Source of the DNA: Henriciella marina DSM 19595
GTDB lineage: Bacteria; Pseudomonadota; Alphaproteobacteria; Caulobacterales; Hyphomonadaceae
Reading direction: 5' to 3'
NCBI RefSeq assembly: GCF_000376805.1
Contig: NZ_AQXT01000002.1
Location: 2,666,001-2,730,000, forward strand
Length of the DNA: 64,000 nt
Shown: piece by piece, positions 44,291 to 53,195 of the stretch
Numbering within the stretch: position 1 is the first letter of the stretch
Layout: the number at the start of each line of letters is the position of its first letter
Program-made: the position numbers and the translations under genes
The notes under the pieces: generated by a model
Told to the model about the DNA's origin: nothing
The model's input: only the letters and a program-made list of their open reading frames with translations
Database searches by the model: none

Positions 44291-44755
44291 ATGCTGAAAA
44301 TATCGACAACCGCCGCCGCACTCGCCGCAACTGCGATGACCGCTGCGCCCGCCGCTTATGCCGGGCCGGATGAGTATCTCGGCGAGATCGTCACAATGGC
44401 GTCGACATACTGTCCGCGCGGCACGCTGGAGGCGGATGGCCGCATCCTTGCCATCAGTGAGAACAGCGCGCTCTTTTCGCTGCTCGGCACGACCTATGGC
44501 GGCGATGGCCGTTCCACATTCGCCCTGCCGGACCTTCGCGGCCGGACCATGATCGGGGCAGGCGACGGGCCGGGCCTCACACCCCGCAGGCAGGGCGCGC
44601 GCGGCGGGGCAGAGGCGCTCAAGACTGAAAGCAAACTCGCCGGAGAGGGCGCGGGCCTGCGCAACGAAGTGCCGGAAGGCGCCAGCACCATGCCGCCCTA
44701 CCTCGCTGTGAAACACTGTGTTGTGGCACAAGGGATTTTCCCCTCGCGCAACTAG
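44291..44755 (+). CDS. Exported tail-collar domain protein
   Basis: The 154-residue protein has a signal peptide (about 1-24, ending A-Y-A). A phage tail-collar (microcystin-dependent protein MdpB-like) domain follows, with 'DEYLGEIVTMASTYCPRGTL', 'NSALFSLLGTTYGGDGRSTF' and 'LPDLRGRTMIGAGDGPGL'. It ends 'MPPYLAVKHCVVAQGIFPSR', the usual family tail. Such proteins in bacterial chromosomes are not phage parts by default. The signal peptide supports an envelope or secreted role. Confidence 0.88.
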   Translation: MLKISTTAAALAATAMTAAPAAYAGPDEYLGEIVTMASTYCPRGTLEADGRILAISENSALFSLLGTTYGGDGRSTFALPDLRGRTMIGAGDGPGLTPRRQGARGGAEALKTESKLAGEGAGLRNEVPEGASTMPPYLAVKHCVVAQGIFPSRN

Positions 44756-44760
44756 GGTTT

Positions 44761-44863
44761 TCGTCATCCCGGCGGGCCGGGGGAGAGCCGGGACCCAGTT
44801 AAAGCGAAGCGCAAGGCATGGGCTGGGTCTCGGTCTTGCACTGACGCACAAACCGGGATGACG
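44761..44863. mobile_element. MITE-like repeat, copy 2
   Basis: Same ends and interior as copy 1 (44001-44104), about 103 bases, same orientation, with scattered substitutions. It begins four bases after the tail-collar stop. Confidence 0.75.
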
Positions 44864-44930
44864 CCGTCGAAAACCGACGGACAAAAGAAATCCGTCCGCC
44901 CCCGGCGCGTGCCATGCTCTCCTGAAGGCC

Positions 44931-45305
44931 ATGATTACGCGCCAATGGGTCCTCAAGATTCTCAGCCAGCTGCCAGTCTACTGGTGGCCGGTCTTTCTGG
45001 TAGAGCTCTATGCGCTGAAGACATGGCTGGAGACCGGCCCGGTCGCGCCAGGCGAAATGCTCGTCTTCGGCGTCACCCCGCAAGGCCGGATCATGCTCGA
45101 CGGTTATTATCCGGCCGCGCGGGGAAGCGCGGCGAGCCTGACCGCGCACGCGGCCTGCGCGCCGTGGTCCCGCCTCGAAACCGGGGCCTCTGCCGCCCCG
45201 TCGCTCGCCGCCGCGCGCGGGGATTCCCAGAACACCGCCCAGACACCGCCAGAACACCGCCGGTGCACCCGCCACACACTCTTGCGGCCCTTCGCGCCCT
45301 CCTAG
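44931..45305 (+). CDS. Hypothetical protein, possibly decayed
   Basis: The first 65 residues ('MITRQWVLKILSQLPVYWWP', 'PGEMLVFGVTPQGRIMLDGY') read like a real protein with a hydrophobic start. The rest is low-complexity Ala/Arg/Pro sequence typical of a chance reading in GC-rich DNA. The gene may have lost its 3' end or be shorter than drawn. No family is recognised. Confidence 0.4.
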   Translation: MITRQWVLKILSQLPVYWWPVFLVELYALKTWLETGPVAPGEMLVFGVTPQGRIMLDGYYPAARGSAASLTAHAACAPWSRLETGASAAPSLAAARGDSQNTAQTPPEHRRCTRHTLLRPFAPS

Positions 45306-45506
45306 CTGGCTGGGCGCCAGCTGCATCGCAAATTGCGTTTCCGCCGCAGTCCATCCGGGCTTGCGGGCGCCCGTGCTGGCGCGCCTCTGCATGATCGATG
45401 CTATCGCGCGGGTGGTCGCTCGATTTGTCGATGCTCAGACACGGCAACCAAATCTCGCGCCGCGCTGTTGTTCTCGGACTCCCATGCAGAAAGCGCAGCA
45501 TTCCAG

Positions 45507-45725
45507 ATGTTTACCCAGCTCAATCCCCCCATCCCGATGACGGTGACCGACAAGGGGGACGGCTTTGCCATCGGCGTCATTGATTACGGCCAGGAGCATA
45601 ATCTCATCTGGGTAACGATGATCACCGCGACCGGCGAAATCTGGTGCGCGCCGAACCCGAAAGTGCGCGGCCAGTCGAACTGGACGATGGGACGCGCGCG
45701 GCCAAAAATGGAGACACCGCACTAG
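45507..45725 (+). CDS. Small conserved hypothetical protein
   Basis: The 72-residue protein 'FTQLNPPIPMTVTDKGDGFA', 'IDYGQEHNLIWVTMI', 'GEIWCAPNPKVRGQSNWTMG' resembles a small protein common in alphaproteobacteria (L-N-P-P-I-P opening, conserved 'D-Y-G-x-E-H'). Function unknown. I start it at ATG 45507; the frame reads farther upstream to 45333 but that part is not protein-like. Confidence 0.75.
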   Translation: MFTQLNPPIPMTVTDKGDGFAIGVIDYGQEHNLIWVTMITATGEIWCAPNPKVRGQSNWTMGRARPKMETPH

Positions 45726-45797
45726 AGGCACGCATCTGCCCTTTCCCTCGACGAAGCTTCTGATAGGAGAGCAAAAACAGTCACGCGCCTCGCCGCG

Positions 45798-45824
45798 GCG
45801 CCTCTTGCGCCCTAACTGAGGCGC
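45798..45824 (+). promoter_or_regulatory. Hairpin in the fhs leader
   Basis: GCGCCTC (45798-45804) pairs with GAGGCGC (45818-45824), 25 bp before fhs and close to GGGGAGGG. An alternative GCGCCTC copy lies at 45785-45791, so two mutually exclusive pairings are possible. No known riboswitch consensus was recognised. Confidence 0.3.
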
Positions 45825-45849
45825 GAGCCGGGGAGGGCCTTGAAAGCGT

Positions 45850-47526
45850 ATGAGCCACAAGAGCGATATCGAGATTGCGCGTGCCGCGAAGAAGCGGCCC
45901 ATCCAGGACATTGGTGAGAAGCTCGCCATCCCGCCGGGCGACCTCATCCCCTACGGCCATGACAAGGCCAAGGTCTCGCGGGACTTTATCCGCTCTCTTG
46001 ATGGGCGCCCGGATGGCAAGCTGATCCTCGTCACGGCGATTAATCCGACCCCCGCTGGCGAGGGTAAGACGACCACCACGGTTGGCCTTGGCGATGGTCT
46101 GAATGCCATTGGCAGGAAAGCCGCGATCTGCATCCGCGAAGCCTCGCTCGGCCCCTGTTTCGGGATGAAGGGCGGCGCGGCTGGCGGTGGCTATGCGCAA
46201 GTTGTGCCGATGGAGGAGATGAACCTTCATTTCACCGGCGACTTTCACGCCATCACGGCGGCGCACAACCTCCTCTCGGCGATGATCGACAACCATATCC
46301 ACTGGGGAAATGAGCTCGGCATCGATACACGCCGGATCAGCTGGCGCCGCGCGCTCGATGTGAATGATCGGGCGCTTCGCTCGGTCGTGACCTCACTCGG
46401 CGGGCCTGGCAATGGCTTTCCGGCAGAGGCGGGTTTTGACATCACGGCTGCCTCCGAAGTCATGGCGATCCTCTGCCTTGCCGAAGACCTCGCAGACCTC
46501 GAAAAGCGCCTCGGCAATATCATCGTCGCTTACCGGCGCGACCGCTCACCGGTCTTCTGCCGCGACATCAAGGCGGATCGGCCGATGACGGCACTCCTGC
46601 GCGATGCGTTGCAGCCCAATCTTGTCCAGACGCTGGAGAACAATCCGGCCTTCGTCCATGGCGGCCCATTCGCGAATATCGCGCATGGCTGCAATTCGGT
46701 CATCGCGACGAAGACGGCGCTGAAGCTCGCTGATTACGTCGTCACCGAGGCGGGCTTTGGCGCAGATCTTGGCGCGGAGAAATTCCTCAACATCAAATGC
46801 CGCAAGGCGGGACTGTCGCCGTCTGCCATCGTCGTCGTCGCGACCAGCCGCGCGCTGAAGCTCAATGGCGGCGTGACGCTGGCGGATCTGCCGATTGAGA
46901 ACCCGGACGCTGTCGTTGAGGGCTGCGCCAATCTCGGCCGCCATATCGACAATATGCGCAAGTTCGGCGTGCCGGTGATTGTCGCCATCAACCATTTCCA
47001 CGGCGATACAGATGCCGAAATTGATGCGATCCGGGCATACGTTGCGGGCAAAGACGCCGAAGCCGTCGTCTGCACACATTGGGCTGACGGCAGCAAAGGC
47101 ACGCTCGAGCTCGCTGAGAAAGTCGTCGCCCTCGCTGATTCAGGAGAAGCGAGTTTCGCGCCAATCTACCGCGACGAGCTAGGCTTTATGGACAAGATCG
47201 AAACGATCGCCACAGAAATTTACGGTGCAGGCGCCGTCTCCGCCGATCCGTCGGTTCATGCGAGGCTGAAGCGGTGGGAGGCCGATGGCTATGGTCACCT
47301 GCCGGTCTGCATGGCGAAGACGCAGAACAGTTTTTCGGCGGATCCTGGACTTCGCGGCGCGCCGAGCGGCTTTGTCCTGCCGGTTCGCGATGTGCGTCTT
47401 TCGGCGGGCGCAGGTTTCGTCGTCGCCCTTTGCGGTGAGATCATGACCATGCCCGGCCTGCCGCGCGTGCCGGCTGCGGAATCGATCGGGCTAGATGCGG
47501 AAGGCAATATCGAGGGGCTGTCCTGA
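45850..47526 (+). CDS. fhs: Formate-tetrahydrofolate ligase
   Basis: The 558-residue enzyme has the P-loop '[19 protein letters not shown]', '[20 protein letters not shown]', '[20 protein letters not shown]' and '[19 protein letters not shown]'. It makes 10-formyl-THF from formate, ATP and THF, feeding purine and one-carbon metabolism. Length is normal. A hairpin-rich leader precedes it. Confidence 0.98.
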   Translation: MSHKSDIEIARAAKKRPIQDIGEKLAIPPGDLIPYGHDKAKVSRDFIRSLDGRPDGKLILVTAINPTPAGEGKTTTTVGLGDGLNAIGRKAAICIREASLGPCFGMKGGAAGGGYAQVVPMEEMNLHFTGDFHAITAAHNLLSAMIDNHIHWGNELGIDTRRISWRRALDVNDRALRSVVTSLGGPGNGFPAEAGFDITAASEVMAILCLAEDLADLEKRLGNIIVAYRRDRSPVFCRDIKADRPMTALLRDALQPNLVQTLENNPAFVHGGPFANIAHGCNSVIATKTALKLADYVVTEAGFGADLGAEKFLNIKCRKAGLSPSAIVVVATSRALKLNGGVTLADLPIENPDAVVEGCANLGRHIDNMRKFGVPVIVAINHFHGDTDAEIDAIRAYVAGKDAEAVVCTHWADGSKGTLELAEKVVALADSGEASFAPIYRDELGFMDKIETIATEIYGAGAVSADPSVHARLKRWEADGYGHLPVCMAKTQNSFSADPGLRGAPSGFVLPVRDVRLSAGAGFVVALCGEIMTMPGLPRVPAAESIGLDAEGNIEGLS

Positions 47527-47577
47527 CGGCTGAGGCCGCCTTGACGGATCGGCCTCCCGCGCCCACTTGGCCAATCC

Positions 47578-47940
47578 ATGTCTTCCAAGGATTATCCCCA
47601 GACGCCCGATGGGCGCTATTTCGTTGCCGCCGGAAAGCTCTGGCGCCGCTCTGACCCGCGCCTGACGCCTGCTGGCCTCAAAGGCCTGACGTCGAGGCTG
47701 AGGGCGGCCCGCCGCAAGGTGAAGGAAGTCCAGAATAATGAGGCCAAGTTGAAAGCTGCCCGCAGGCAGGTGAACGCCGCCAAGGAAGCCCTTGGCGAGC
47801 GCGGCCCCGTCTGGTGGGATGATGGCGCGCCGGACGAGACGATGAAGGCGCCGCAGGAGTCGAGCTATTCCGACTGGTGGGCGAGCCTCAGCGATGATGA
47901 ACGCAAGAGAGGCTATGCCGGACCGAAGAAAAAGGGCTGA
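47578..47940 (+). CDS. Conserved hypothetical basic protein
   Basis: The 120-residue soluble protein opens with 'YPQTPDGRYFVAAGKLWRRS', then a basic helical stretch 'LTSRLRAARRKVKEVQNNEA', and ends 'GPVWWDDGAPDETM' and 'YSDWWASLSDDER'. The W-R-R-S-D-P-x-L and V-W-W-D-D-G motifs recur in many proteobacterial unknown proteins. No function is assigned. It follows fhs by 51 bp. Confidence 0.75.
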   Translation: MSSKDYPQTPDGRYFVAAGKLWRRSDPRLTPAGLKGLTSRLRAARRKVKEVQNNEAKLKAARRQVNAAKEALGERGPVWWDDGAPDETMKAPQESSYSDWWASLSDDERKRGYAGPKKKG

Positions 47941-47943
47941 GCC

Positions 47944-49752
47944 TTATTCCGGGGCAGGAGCGCCTTCGCAGCTCGCCTCGAACCGCACCGCAATGAACGC
48001 CACTGGGTCGTTATTCGAATAGTTGAGCGCGTAATAGGGCTCAGACCGCGTCTCGCACCGGCCCATGTCTTCAGCCGATTTCTGCACAGCCTTGAAATCT
48101 GCCGCTGCGCCCTCATCCTCGAAATTGACGAGGTAGACGACCGGATAGGCAGCATCGTCCGCAGGCAACTCAGTTGGGGTTTCCGGTGGATGCAAATTTT
48201 GCGTCCCGAGGGTGAGTACATAGGACGGCTCTGCATAGCCCAGCGCCAGCACACGGTCCGGCGCTTGCGTGTCGCCGCAATCGCTGCGGGGGATGCCGCA
48301 GACTTCACCGAGCGCGAGCTTGCCGGTTTCGGTTGCCTGTATCCAGGTCTGCGTCGGCAGGACAAAAATCCGTGCCTGCCAGCCAAGGAGCAGGGCGGCG
48401 AGAACCCCGCCCGCAATCGCAATTCCGATCTTGCGGAAGATCATCGCGCCTGCTGCCACTAAGACGAGCAATGCGCCGGGTGCCCAGAGCCAAAGCGGGA
48501 AGTCGCTTGCGCCCTGCCACTGCGCCATGACGGTTTCTTCGGTTGTGGTGCGGAAATCGCCCGCCTTGTCGGCCTGAAGCAGTTCGACCGCCCATGGAGA
48601 GGTGAACAGCACGAGCGCAACGCCGCCGATCAGGAAGAGCGCGGTGGAGAGATAGCGCGAAACCGGGGCGCGCATGTCGTCCATCAGTTTCACCGCTGCC
48701 CAGCCGCAAAGAAGACCAAACGCCGGATAGGCGGGCAGGATGTAGTGGCTGAGCTTGGTCAGCAGGAGCTCAAAGAAGAGCCAGGTGGTAAACGCCCAGG
48801 CGACGATGAATTTCAGCGCGTCGCGGTCCACATCGCCAAAGGATTCAAGCGTGCGGTGGCGCAGGTAACGCCAGCAGAGGACGATTGCGGGAACAAAGAG
48901 CAGGATACCCGGGAAGAACCATGCGGGAAGGTGCATGAGGTGATAGCCCGGCAGGCCGCCATGCCCTTCGGAGGCTGATACGAGCTTGTCCTTCAAATCC
49001 TTGCCGACAGCGCCTTCGACATAGGTGCCCTGCGTCGCGATCTGGATCATGATCAGCCATGGCAAAACCATGAGCACGCTGATCAGCGGCCCCGGCCACC
49101 AGGCCAGCGACTTCATCCACTGATAGTCGCGCCTGTCCCAGAGCCAGAGAACGAGGATCGCCATACCCGCCACAAGCGAGATGACAGGGCCTTTGATGAG
49201 GAAGCCGGCGCCATGGATAATCCAGAAGGCGAGCGCCAGTCGCTTGTCATTGTCCTTCCTGAGATAGAGCCGGAGGAGACAGCCCATCGCCAGCGTGATC
49301 AGGAAGACCAGAACGCCATCAGTCTTTGAGATGTGCGCCTCTGAGGTCAGCAGCAGGCTGGAGCCAAAGAGCGCAGAGCCCATGAAGGCAGCGCGCCGGC
49401 CAATGGCGGGGATCCCCGCCCAGAAACAAGCCAGCACCGCGAGGCCAGCACCGATCCAGCTCGGCACGCGATAGGTCCAGACATCTAGATTCTCGCCTTC
49501 GCCGAAGGCGGCGGTGGAGCCTGCCTGGAGCCAGTGGATGCCCGCAGGTTTCTTGTTGCGAAACTCATCCTGATAGCGGATCGCGATATAATCGCCGGTC
49601 TCAAGATACTGTTTTGAGGCCTGGGCGAAACGGCTCTCGTCGCGGTCGAGGGCGGGCAGGTTGAAGACACCCGGCGCAGCTGCCGTCATGGTCAGCGCGA
49701 ACAGGATAAACCAGGCTTTCCAGCCGGTCGAAAGGCGATCAATCCAAGTCAT
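47944..49752 (-). CDS. Glycosyltransferase family 39 (ArnT-like) membrane enzyme
   Basis: The 602-residue protein has about eleven membrane helices. The GT39/ArnT motif 'FNLPALDRDESRFAQASKQY' in the first periplasmic loop carries the acidic pair that binds the polyprenyl donor. It moves a sugar from a lipid carrier to an acceptor outside the membrane; the acceptor (lipid A or protein) is not evident. Its C-terminus has a soluble, cysteine-containing domain. ATG 49752 (MTWIDRL) starts it; the longer frame to 50010 is a shadow. Confidence 0.9.
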   Translation of the reverse strand: MTWIDRLSTGWKAWFILFALTMTAAAPGVFNLPALDRDESRFAQASKQYLETGDYIAIRYQDEFRNKKPAGIHWLQAGSTAAFGEGENLDVWTYRVPSWIGAGLAVLACFWAGIPAIGRRAAFMGSALFGSSLLLTSEAHISKTDGVLVFLITLAMGCLLRLYLRKDNDKRLALAFWIIHGAGFLIKGPVISLVAGMAILVLWLWDRRDYQWMKSLAWWPGPLISVLMVLPWLIMIQIATQGTYVEGAVGKDLKDKLVSASEGHGGLPGYHLMHLPAWFFPGILLFVPAIVLCWRYLRHRTLESFGDVDRDALKFIVAWAFTTWLFFELLLTKLSHYILPAYPAFGLLCGWAAVKLMDDMRAPVSRYLSTALFLIGGVALVLFTSPWAVELLQADKAGDFRTTTEETVMAQWQGASDFPLWLWAPGALLVLVAAGAMIFRKIGIAIAGGVLAALLLGWQARIFVLPTQTWIQATETGKLALGEVCGIPRSDCGDTQAPDRVLALGYAEPSYVLTLGTQNLHPPETPTELPADDAAYPVVYLVNFEDEGAAADFKAVQKSAEDMGRCETRSEPYYALNYSNNDPVAFIAVRFEASCEGAPAPE

Positions 49753-49881
49753 GTCGCGTGCTTGTAGCGCCAATCGGGCAGGCTTGAAACGGGCAAGTGC
49801 TGTCTCCTCGAAACCGGGCTTTGCTTCCGTATCGGCGCGGTCTAGGGTTGCCGCCTGCTGTTGAGGAAGAGGGGCCTGCCC

Positions 49882-51252
49882 ATGAAAGCCTGGTTTCGGA
49901 TTGATCTCTGGAAACGCGTAATGATCGGCCTTGCCATTGGCCTCACGATCGGCGCGGCGGTCCGTTACGGCATGATCTCCTCCATGGGCACAGAGGACGG
50001 TATCGCGCAATCGAGAGAAATCGCTGCGATCTTCAAGCCGCTGGGCGATCTCTTCCTGAACCTGATCCGCATGCTGGTCGTTCCGCTTATCTTCCTGACG
50101 CTTGTGTCAGGCGTGCTGGCGCTCGGCGACCCGAAGAAGCTTGGCAGCCTTGGTGGGCGTGCCATTGGCATCTACATGTTTACAACCTTGGTCGCAGTGA
50201 CGCTTGGTCTACTCATGGGCACGATCTTCCAGCCGGGCGCTGGGTATGATCTTTCCTCCATTTCACCAGAGCAGATTGCCCAGACGCAGGAGCGGCTTGA
50301 GGGCGGCGGCGCGCTCGAGACGGTTGGCGTCTACGAGTCGATCATGCGCACCATCCTCTCCATTGTCCCGACGAACATCGTCGCCTCGATGGCGGCGGGA
50401 GATGTGCTGCCGATCATCTTTTTTGCGATCATGTTCGGCATCGGCATCCTGATGGCGGGTGAAGCTGGACGGCCCGTCGCGAAAGTCTTCGATGCTGGCG
50501 CAGAAGCCATTCTGAAGCTGACCCTGATCGTTATGGAAACGGCACCTTTCGGTGTGGCTGCGCTCATGGCGTGGGTCATGGCTGACCAGGGCTTCAGCGT
50601 GGTGTCGTCGCTCGCGCTGATGACGCTCGCGCTCTATATCGCCTGCGCCCTGCACATGCTTCTGACGCATGGTTTCCTGATCAAGGTCGTTGGCAAGCTG
50701 CCGCTGATCCCCTTCTTCCGCGGGATCACAGATGCCCAGCTGGTTGCTTTCTCCACCTCATCCTCAAGTGCGACCCTGCCGGTCACGTTGAGTGTCGCCG
50801 AGAAGAACCTCGGTGTCGGTAAACCTGTTGCCTCATCGGTGCTGCCGCTAGGGTCGACGATCAATATGGACGGGACCGCGCTCTACCAAGGCCTGATCGC
50901 GCTCTTTGCTGCGCAGGCGCTCGGGATCGATGTGTCCATCGGCATGTACTTTACCGTGGCGGTGATGGCGACGCTGGTCTCGATCGGCACGGCTGGCATT
51001 CCATCGGTCAGCCTTTTCCTTGCAACGACGACGCTTGGCGTTGTCGGGGCGACGCCGGACCAGATGTTTGTCATTCTCGCGCCGCTCTTTGCCTTCGACC
51101 GCCTGCTCGACATGATGCGGACAGTGACCAACATTACAGGCGACCTCGCGGTGGCGACCCTCGTCGCGAAGTGGGAAGGCGAGCTCGATGAGGAGGTCTT
51201 CCGCGCCGAAGACAATACGACGGCTGAAATCGATCAGACGATGCTGAACTAG
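49882..51252 (+). CDS. Dicarboxylate/amino acid:cation symporter (DAACS)
   Basis: The 456-residue transporter has 'IRMLVVPLIFLTLVSGVLAL', the serine-rich re-entrant loop 'VAFSTSSSSATLPVTLSVAE', and 'VLPLGSTINMDGTALYQGL' (the N-M-D-G-T motif). It ends 'DRLLDMMRTVTNITGDLAVA' with the substrate-binding Asp/Asn residues. Family members import glutamate, aspartate or C4-dicarboxylates with H+ or Na+. The substrate is not resolved. The TAG interlocks with oxyR (CTAG 51249-51252). Confidence 0.95.
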   Translation: MKAWFRIDLWKRVMIGLAIGLTIGAAVRYGMISSMGTEDGIAQSREIAAIFKPLGDLFLNLIRMLVVPLIFLTLVSGVLALGDPKKLGSLGGRAIGIYMFTTLVAVTLGLLMGTIFQPGAGYDLSSISPEQIAQTQERLEGGGALETVGVYESIMRTILSIVPTNIVASMAAGDVLPIIFFAIMFGIGILMAGEAGRPVAKVFDAGAEAILKLTLIVMETAPFGVAALMAWVMADQGFSVVSSLALMTLALYIACALHMLLTHGFLIKVVGKLPLIPFFRGITDAQLVAFSTSSSSATLPVTLSVAEKNLGVGKPVASSVLPLGSTINMDGTALYQGLIALFAAQALGIDVSIGMYFTVAVMATLVSIGTAGIPSVSLFLATTTLGVVGATPDQMFVILAPLFAFDRLLDMMRTVTNITGDLAVATLVAKWEGELDEEVFRAEDNTTAEIDQTMLN

Positions 51253-52172
51253 CGAGCTGACGTCTCGCCCTGGCACCCTGCAAGGACGCGCCGGACCACA
51301 TCTCCGATCAGCCTTGCATCCGTCTCGCGGGCGCCGCCGGCGCGCCATGCGATGCCGATCTGTCGGCCGATGACCGGTGTCTCGAACGGTCTGATCGTGA
51401 CGTCTGCACCAGCCGCGACCCCGGCCTCAGAGGCGATGCGCGGCAGCAATGAGACGCCGAGACCACCTGCCACCATCTGCACAAGCGTGGCGAGCGAGGT
51501 TGCCCCGATATCAGACCCCTGCCGTGACGGGTTGAGGGCGCAGAGGGAGACGGCATGGTCACGCAGGCAATGGCCATCTTCCAGCAGGAGAAGGTCTTCT
51601 CCGGCAAGGTCTTCCGGGCGCAGCGGCTCACGCGTCGAGAGTCTGTGATCCTTCGGCCCGATAAACAGAAACTCGTCCTCGCCCAGCGTCTCGGTCTCAA
51701 TGCCGGGGGTCGGCCAGGGCAGGGCGATGAGCGCAACATCGAGCTGACGTTTGCGGAGCCCGTCGAGCAATCGGTCTGTCTGGTCCTCGCGCAGGTATAG
51801 TTTCAATTCGGGGTGGTCTTCGCGCAGGGCAGAGAGCGTGCGCGGCAAGAGATAAGGTGCCAGCGTCGGGATCGCGCCGAGATGAAGCGCGCCAGAGAGC
51901 GGCGCGCCTGCCTGCTGGGCGGCGGTGACAAGATCGGCCGCGCTGGAAATGATGCTCCGGGCGCGCTCGACGGCGTCTTCGCCCGCTTGTGTCAGGCTGG
52001 CGCCCCGGGCCTCTCGCTCGACCAGCTGCACGCCCAGCAGTGTCTCGATTTCCTTGATGGCGGACGATAGCGTCGGCTGCGTCACATTGCAGACATCTGC
52101 CGCGCGCGAAAAAGAGCGCTCATCTGCCAGGGCGCAGAGAAACTGGAGCTGTCGGAGGGTGGGCAATTGCAT
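51249..52172 (-). CDS. oxyR: Peroxide-sensing LysR regulator OxyR
   Basis: The 307-residue LysR-type protein has an N-terminal winged helix-turn-helix ('FSRAADVCNVTQPTLSSAIK'). The OxyR redox pair is exact: 'LEDGHCLRDHAVSLC', Cys202 and Cys211, nine residues apart as in Escherichia coli OxyR. Peroxide should form a disulfide that switches DNA binding at antioxidant genes. The intergenic stretch 52173-52389 upstream would hold its promoter. No catalase or ahpC is in the window. Confidence 0.95.
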   Translation of the reverse strand: MQLPTLRQLQFLCALADERSFSRAADVCNVTQPTLSSAIKEIETLLGVQLVEREARGASLTQAGEDAVERARSIISSAADLVTAAQQAGAPLSGALHLGAIPTLAPYLLPRTLSALREDHPELKLYLREDQTDRLLDGLRKRQLDVALIALPWPTPGIETETLGEDEFLFIGPKDHRLSTREPLRPEDLAGEDLLLLEDGHCLRDHAVSLCALNPSRQGSDIGATSLATLVQMVAGGLGVSLLPRIASEAGVAAGADVTIRPFETPVIGRQIGIAWRAGGARETDARLIGDVVRRVLAGCQGETSAR

Positions 52173-52389
52173 CTTCGCACCGAAATAAAGGAAAAGAAGC
52201 CGGTTGTGTGAGGTTCAATATAAGCGTGCAGCTTATCTCAATATTCAATGACAGGCGCGCCGATTTATCGACCTGCCACGCTGTATCTTTGGCGATTATT
52301 AGCGAAAAATAGTTTTCGCCGGGGTCGCTTGGCCGTTCTAAGTGTTCTGATTACATTGTCCACGCTCACTTTGATCCGGCAGGCTCACC

Positions 52390-52989
52390 ATGGAATTAGG
52401 CGCACCTGGACTTCAGACCGCTATCCTGCGGCTCGAACCGCTGGATGAACAACACCGCGAATTTATCCGCACGAGCGGCGCTGCAGACCATATGTGGACC
52501 TCAATGCCGCTGATCGCAACGGGCACCAACCTTGACGCCTATTTTGACCATACGATCAGGATGGCAAAGCTCGGCACCGGTCAGGCCATGGCTGCGATCC
52601 GCCTCAGCGATGAGCGCATGGTGGGGCTTGCGGCCTTCCTCAATCCGAACCGGATGAACCGGCGCACGCGCATTGGCTATACCTGGATCGAGCCGTCCTT
52701 GCGGGGCAGCGAAATCGCTCAGCATATCCATTACCTGATGCTGAAACGGGCGTATCAATGGCGGGCGCGGCGGGTCGCCTGGTGGCTCTCGCAGAAGAAT
52801 GAACGGGCCATCGCCTCGATCGAGAAGCTCGGCGCCGTGCGTGACGGCGTCCTTCGCCAGCATACCCGTTTCGCAGATGGAAGCTGGGCCGATCTGGTCG
52901 TTCTCTCGCTTGTCGGCGACGAGATCCGCGACGCCATGGCGGCCCTTGGCGAACAGATCGAGGCGCGCGCAGCCGACACCAATACTTGA
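52390..52989 (+). CDS. GNAT family N-acetyltransferase (RimJ/RimL type)
   Basis: The 199-residue protein 'LQTAILRLEPLDEQHREFIR', 'VGLAAFLNPNRMNRRTRIGY', 'TWIEPSLRGSEIAQHIHYLM' and 'NERAIASIEKLGAVRDGVLR' matches the acetyl-CoA fold. The RimJ/L-like Q/R-x-x-G loop is altered to 'RGSEIAQ'. The substrate is unknown. It is divergent from oxyR, which might place it under peroxide control. Confidence 0.85.
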   Translation: MELGAPGLQTAILRLEPLDEQHREFIRTSGAADHMWTSMPLIATGTNLDAYFDHTIRMAKLGTGQAMAAIRLSDERMVGLAAFLNPNRMNRRTRIGYTWIEPSLRGSEIAQHIHYLMLKRAYQWRARRVAWWLSQKNERAIASIEKLGAVRDGVLRQHTRFADGSWADLVVLSLVGDEIRDAMAALGEQIEARAADTNT

Positions 52990-53195
52990 TTTCCACAGCC
53001 GGGCGTGGTTTAGCGCCAGTTGAAATTCCAGCGCACAACATGAAGCGCACTTTTCCGGGACCGCATCCTCTCCAAGGATCAGAGCCCGGCGAAGACCCCG
53101 CCCGGCGATGTTTCGCTCAGCGGGGGCCTCATGCTTTGCGCGACATGTGATGAGCGCTTACCTGTATATCCATCAGGCAAGCAGGGAGTAACGCG

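Noticed and set aside
44291-44755. Prophage remnant based on the tail-collar domain
   Set aside because: The protein has a signal peptide and no phage genes surround it; this domain is common in bacterial chromosomes.
52990-53195. 4.5S (SRP) RNA upstream of ffh
   Set aside because: No conserved GGAA/SRP tetraloop-asymmetric loop motif was found.
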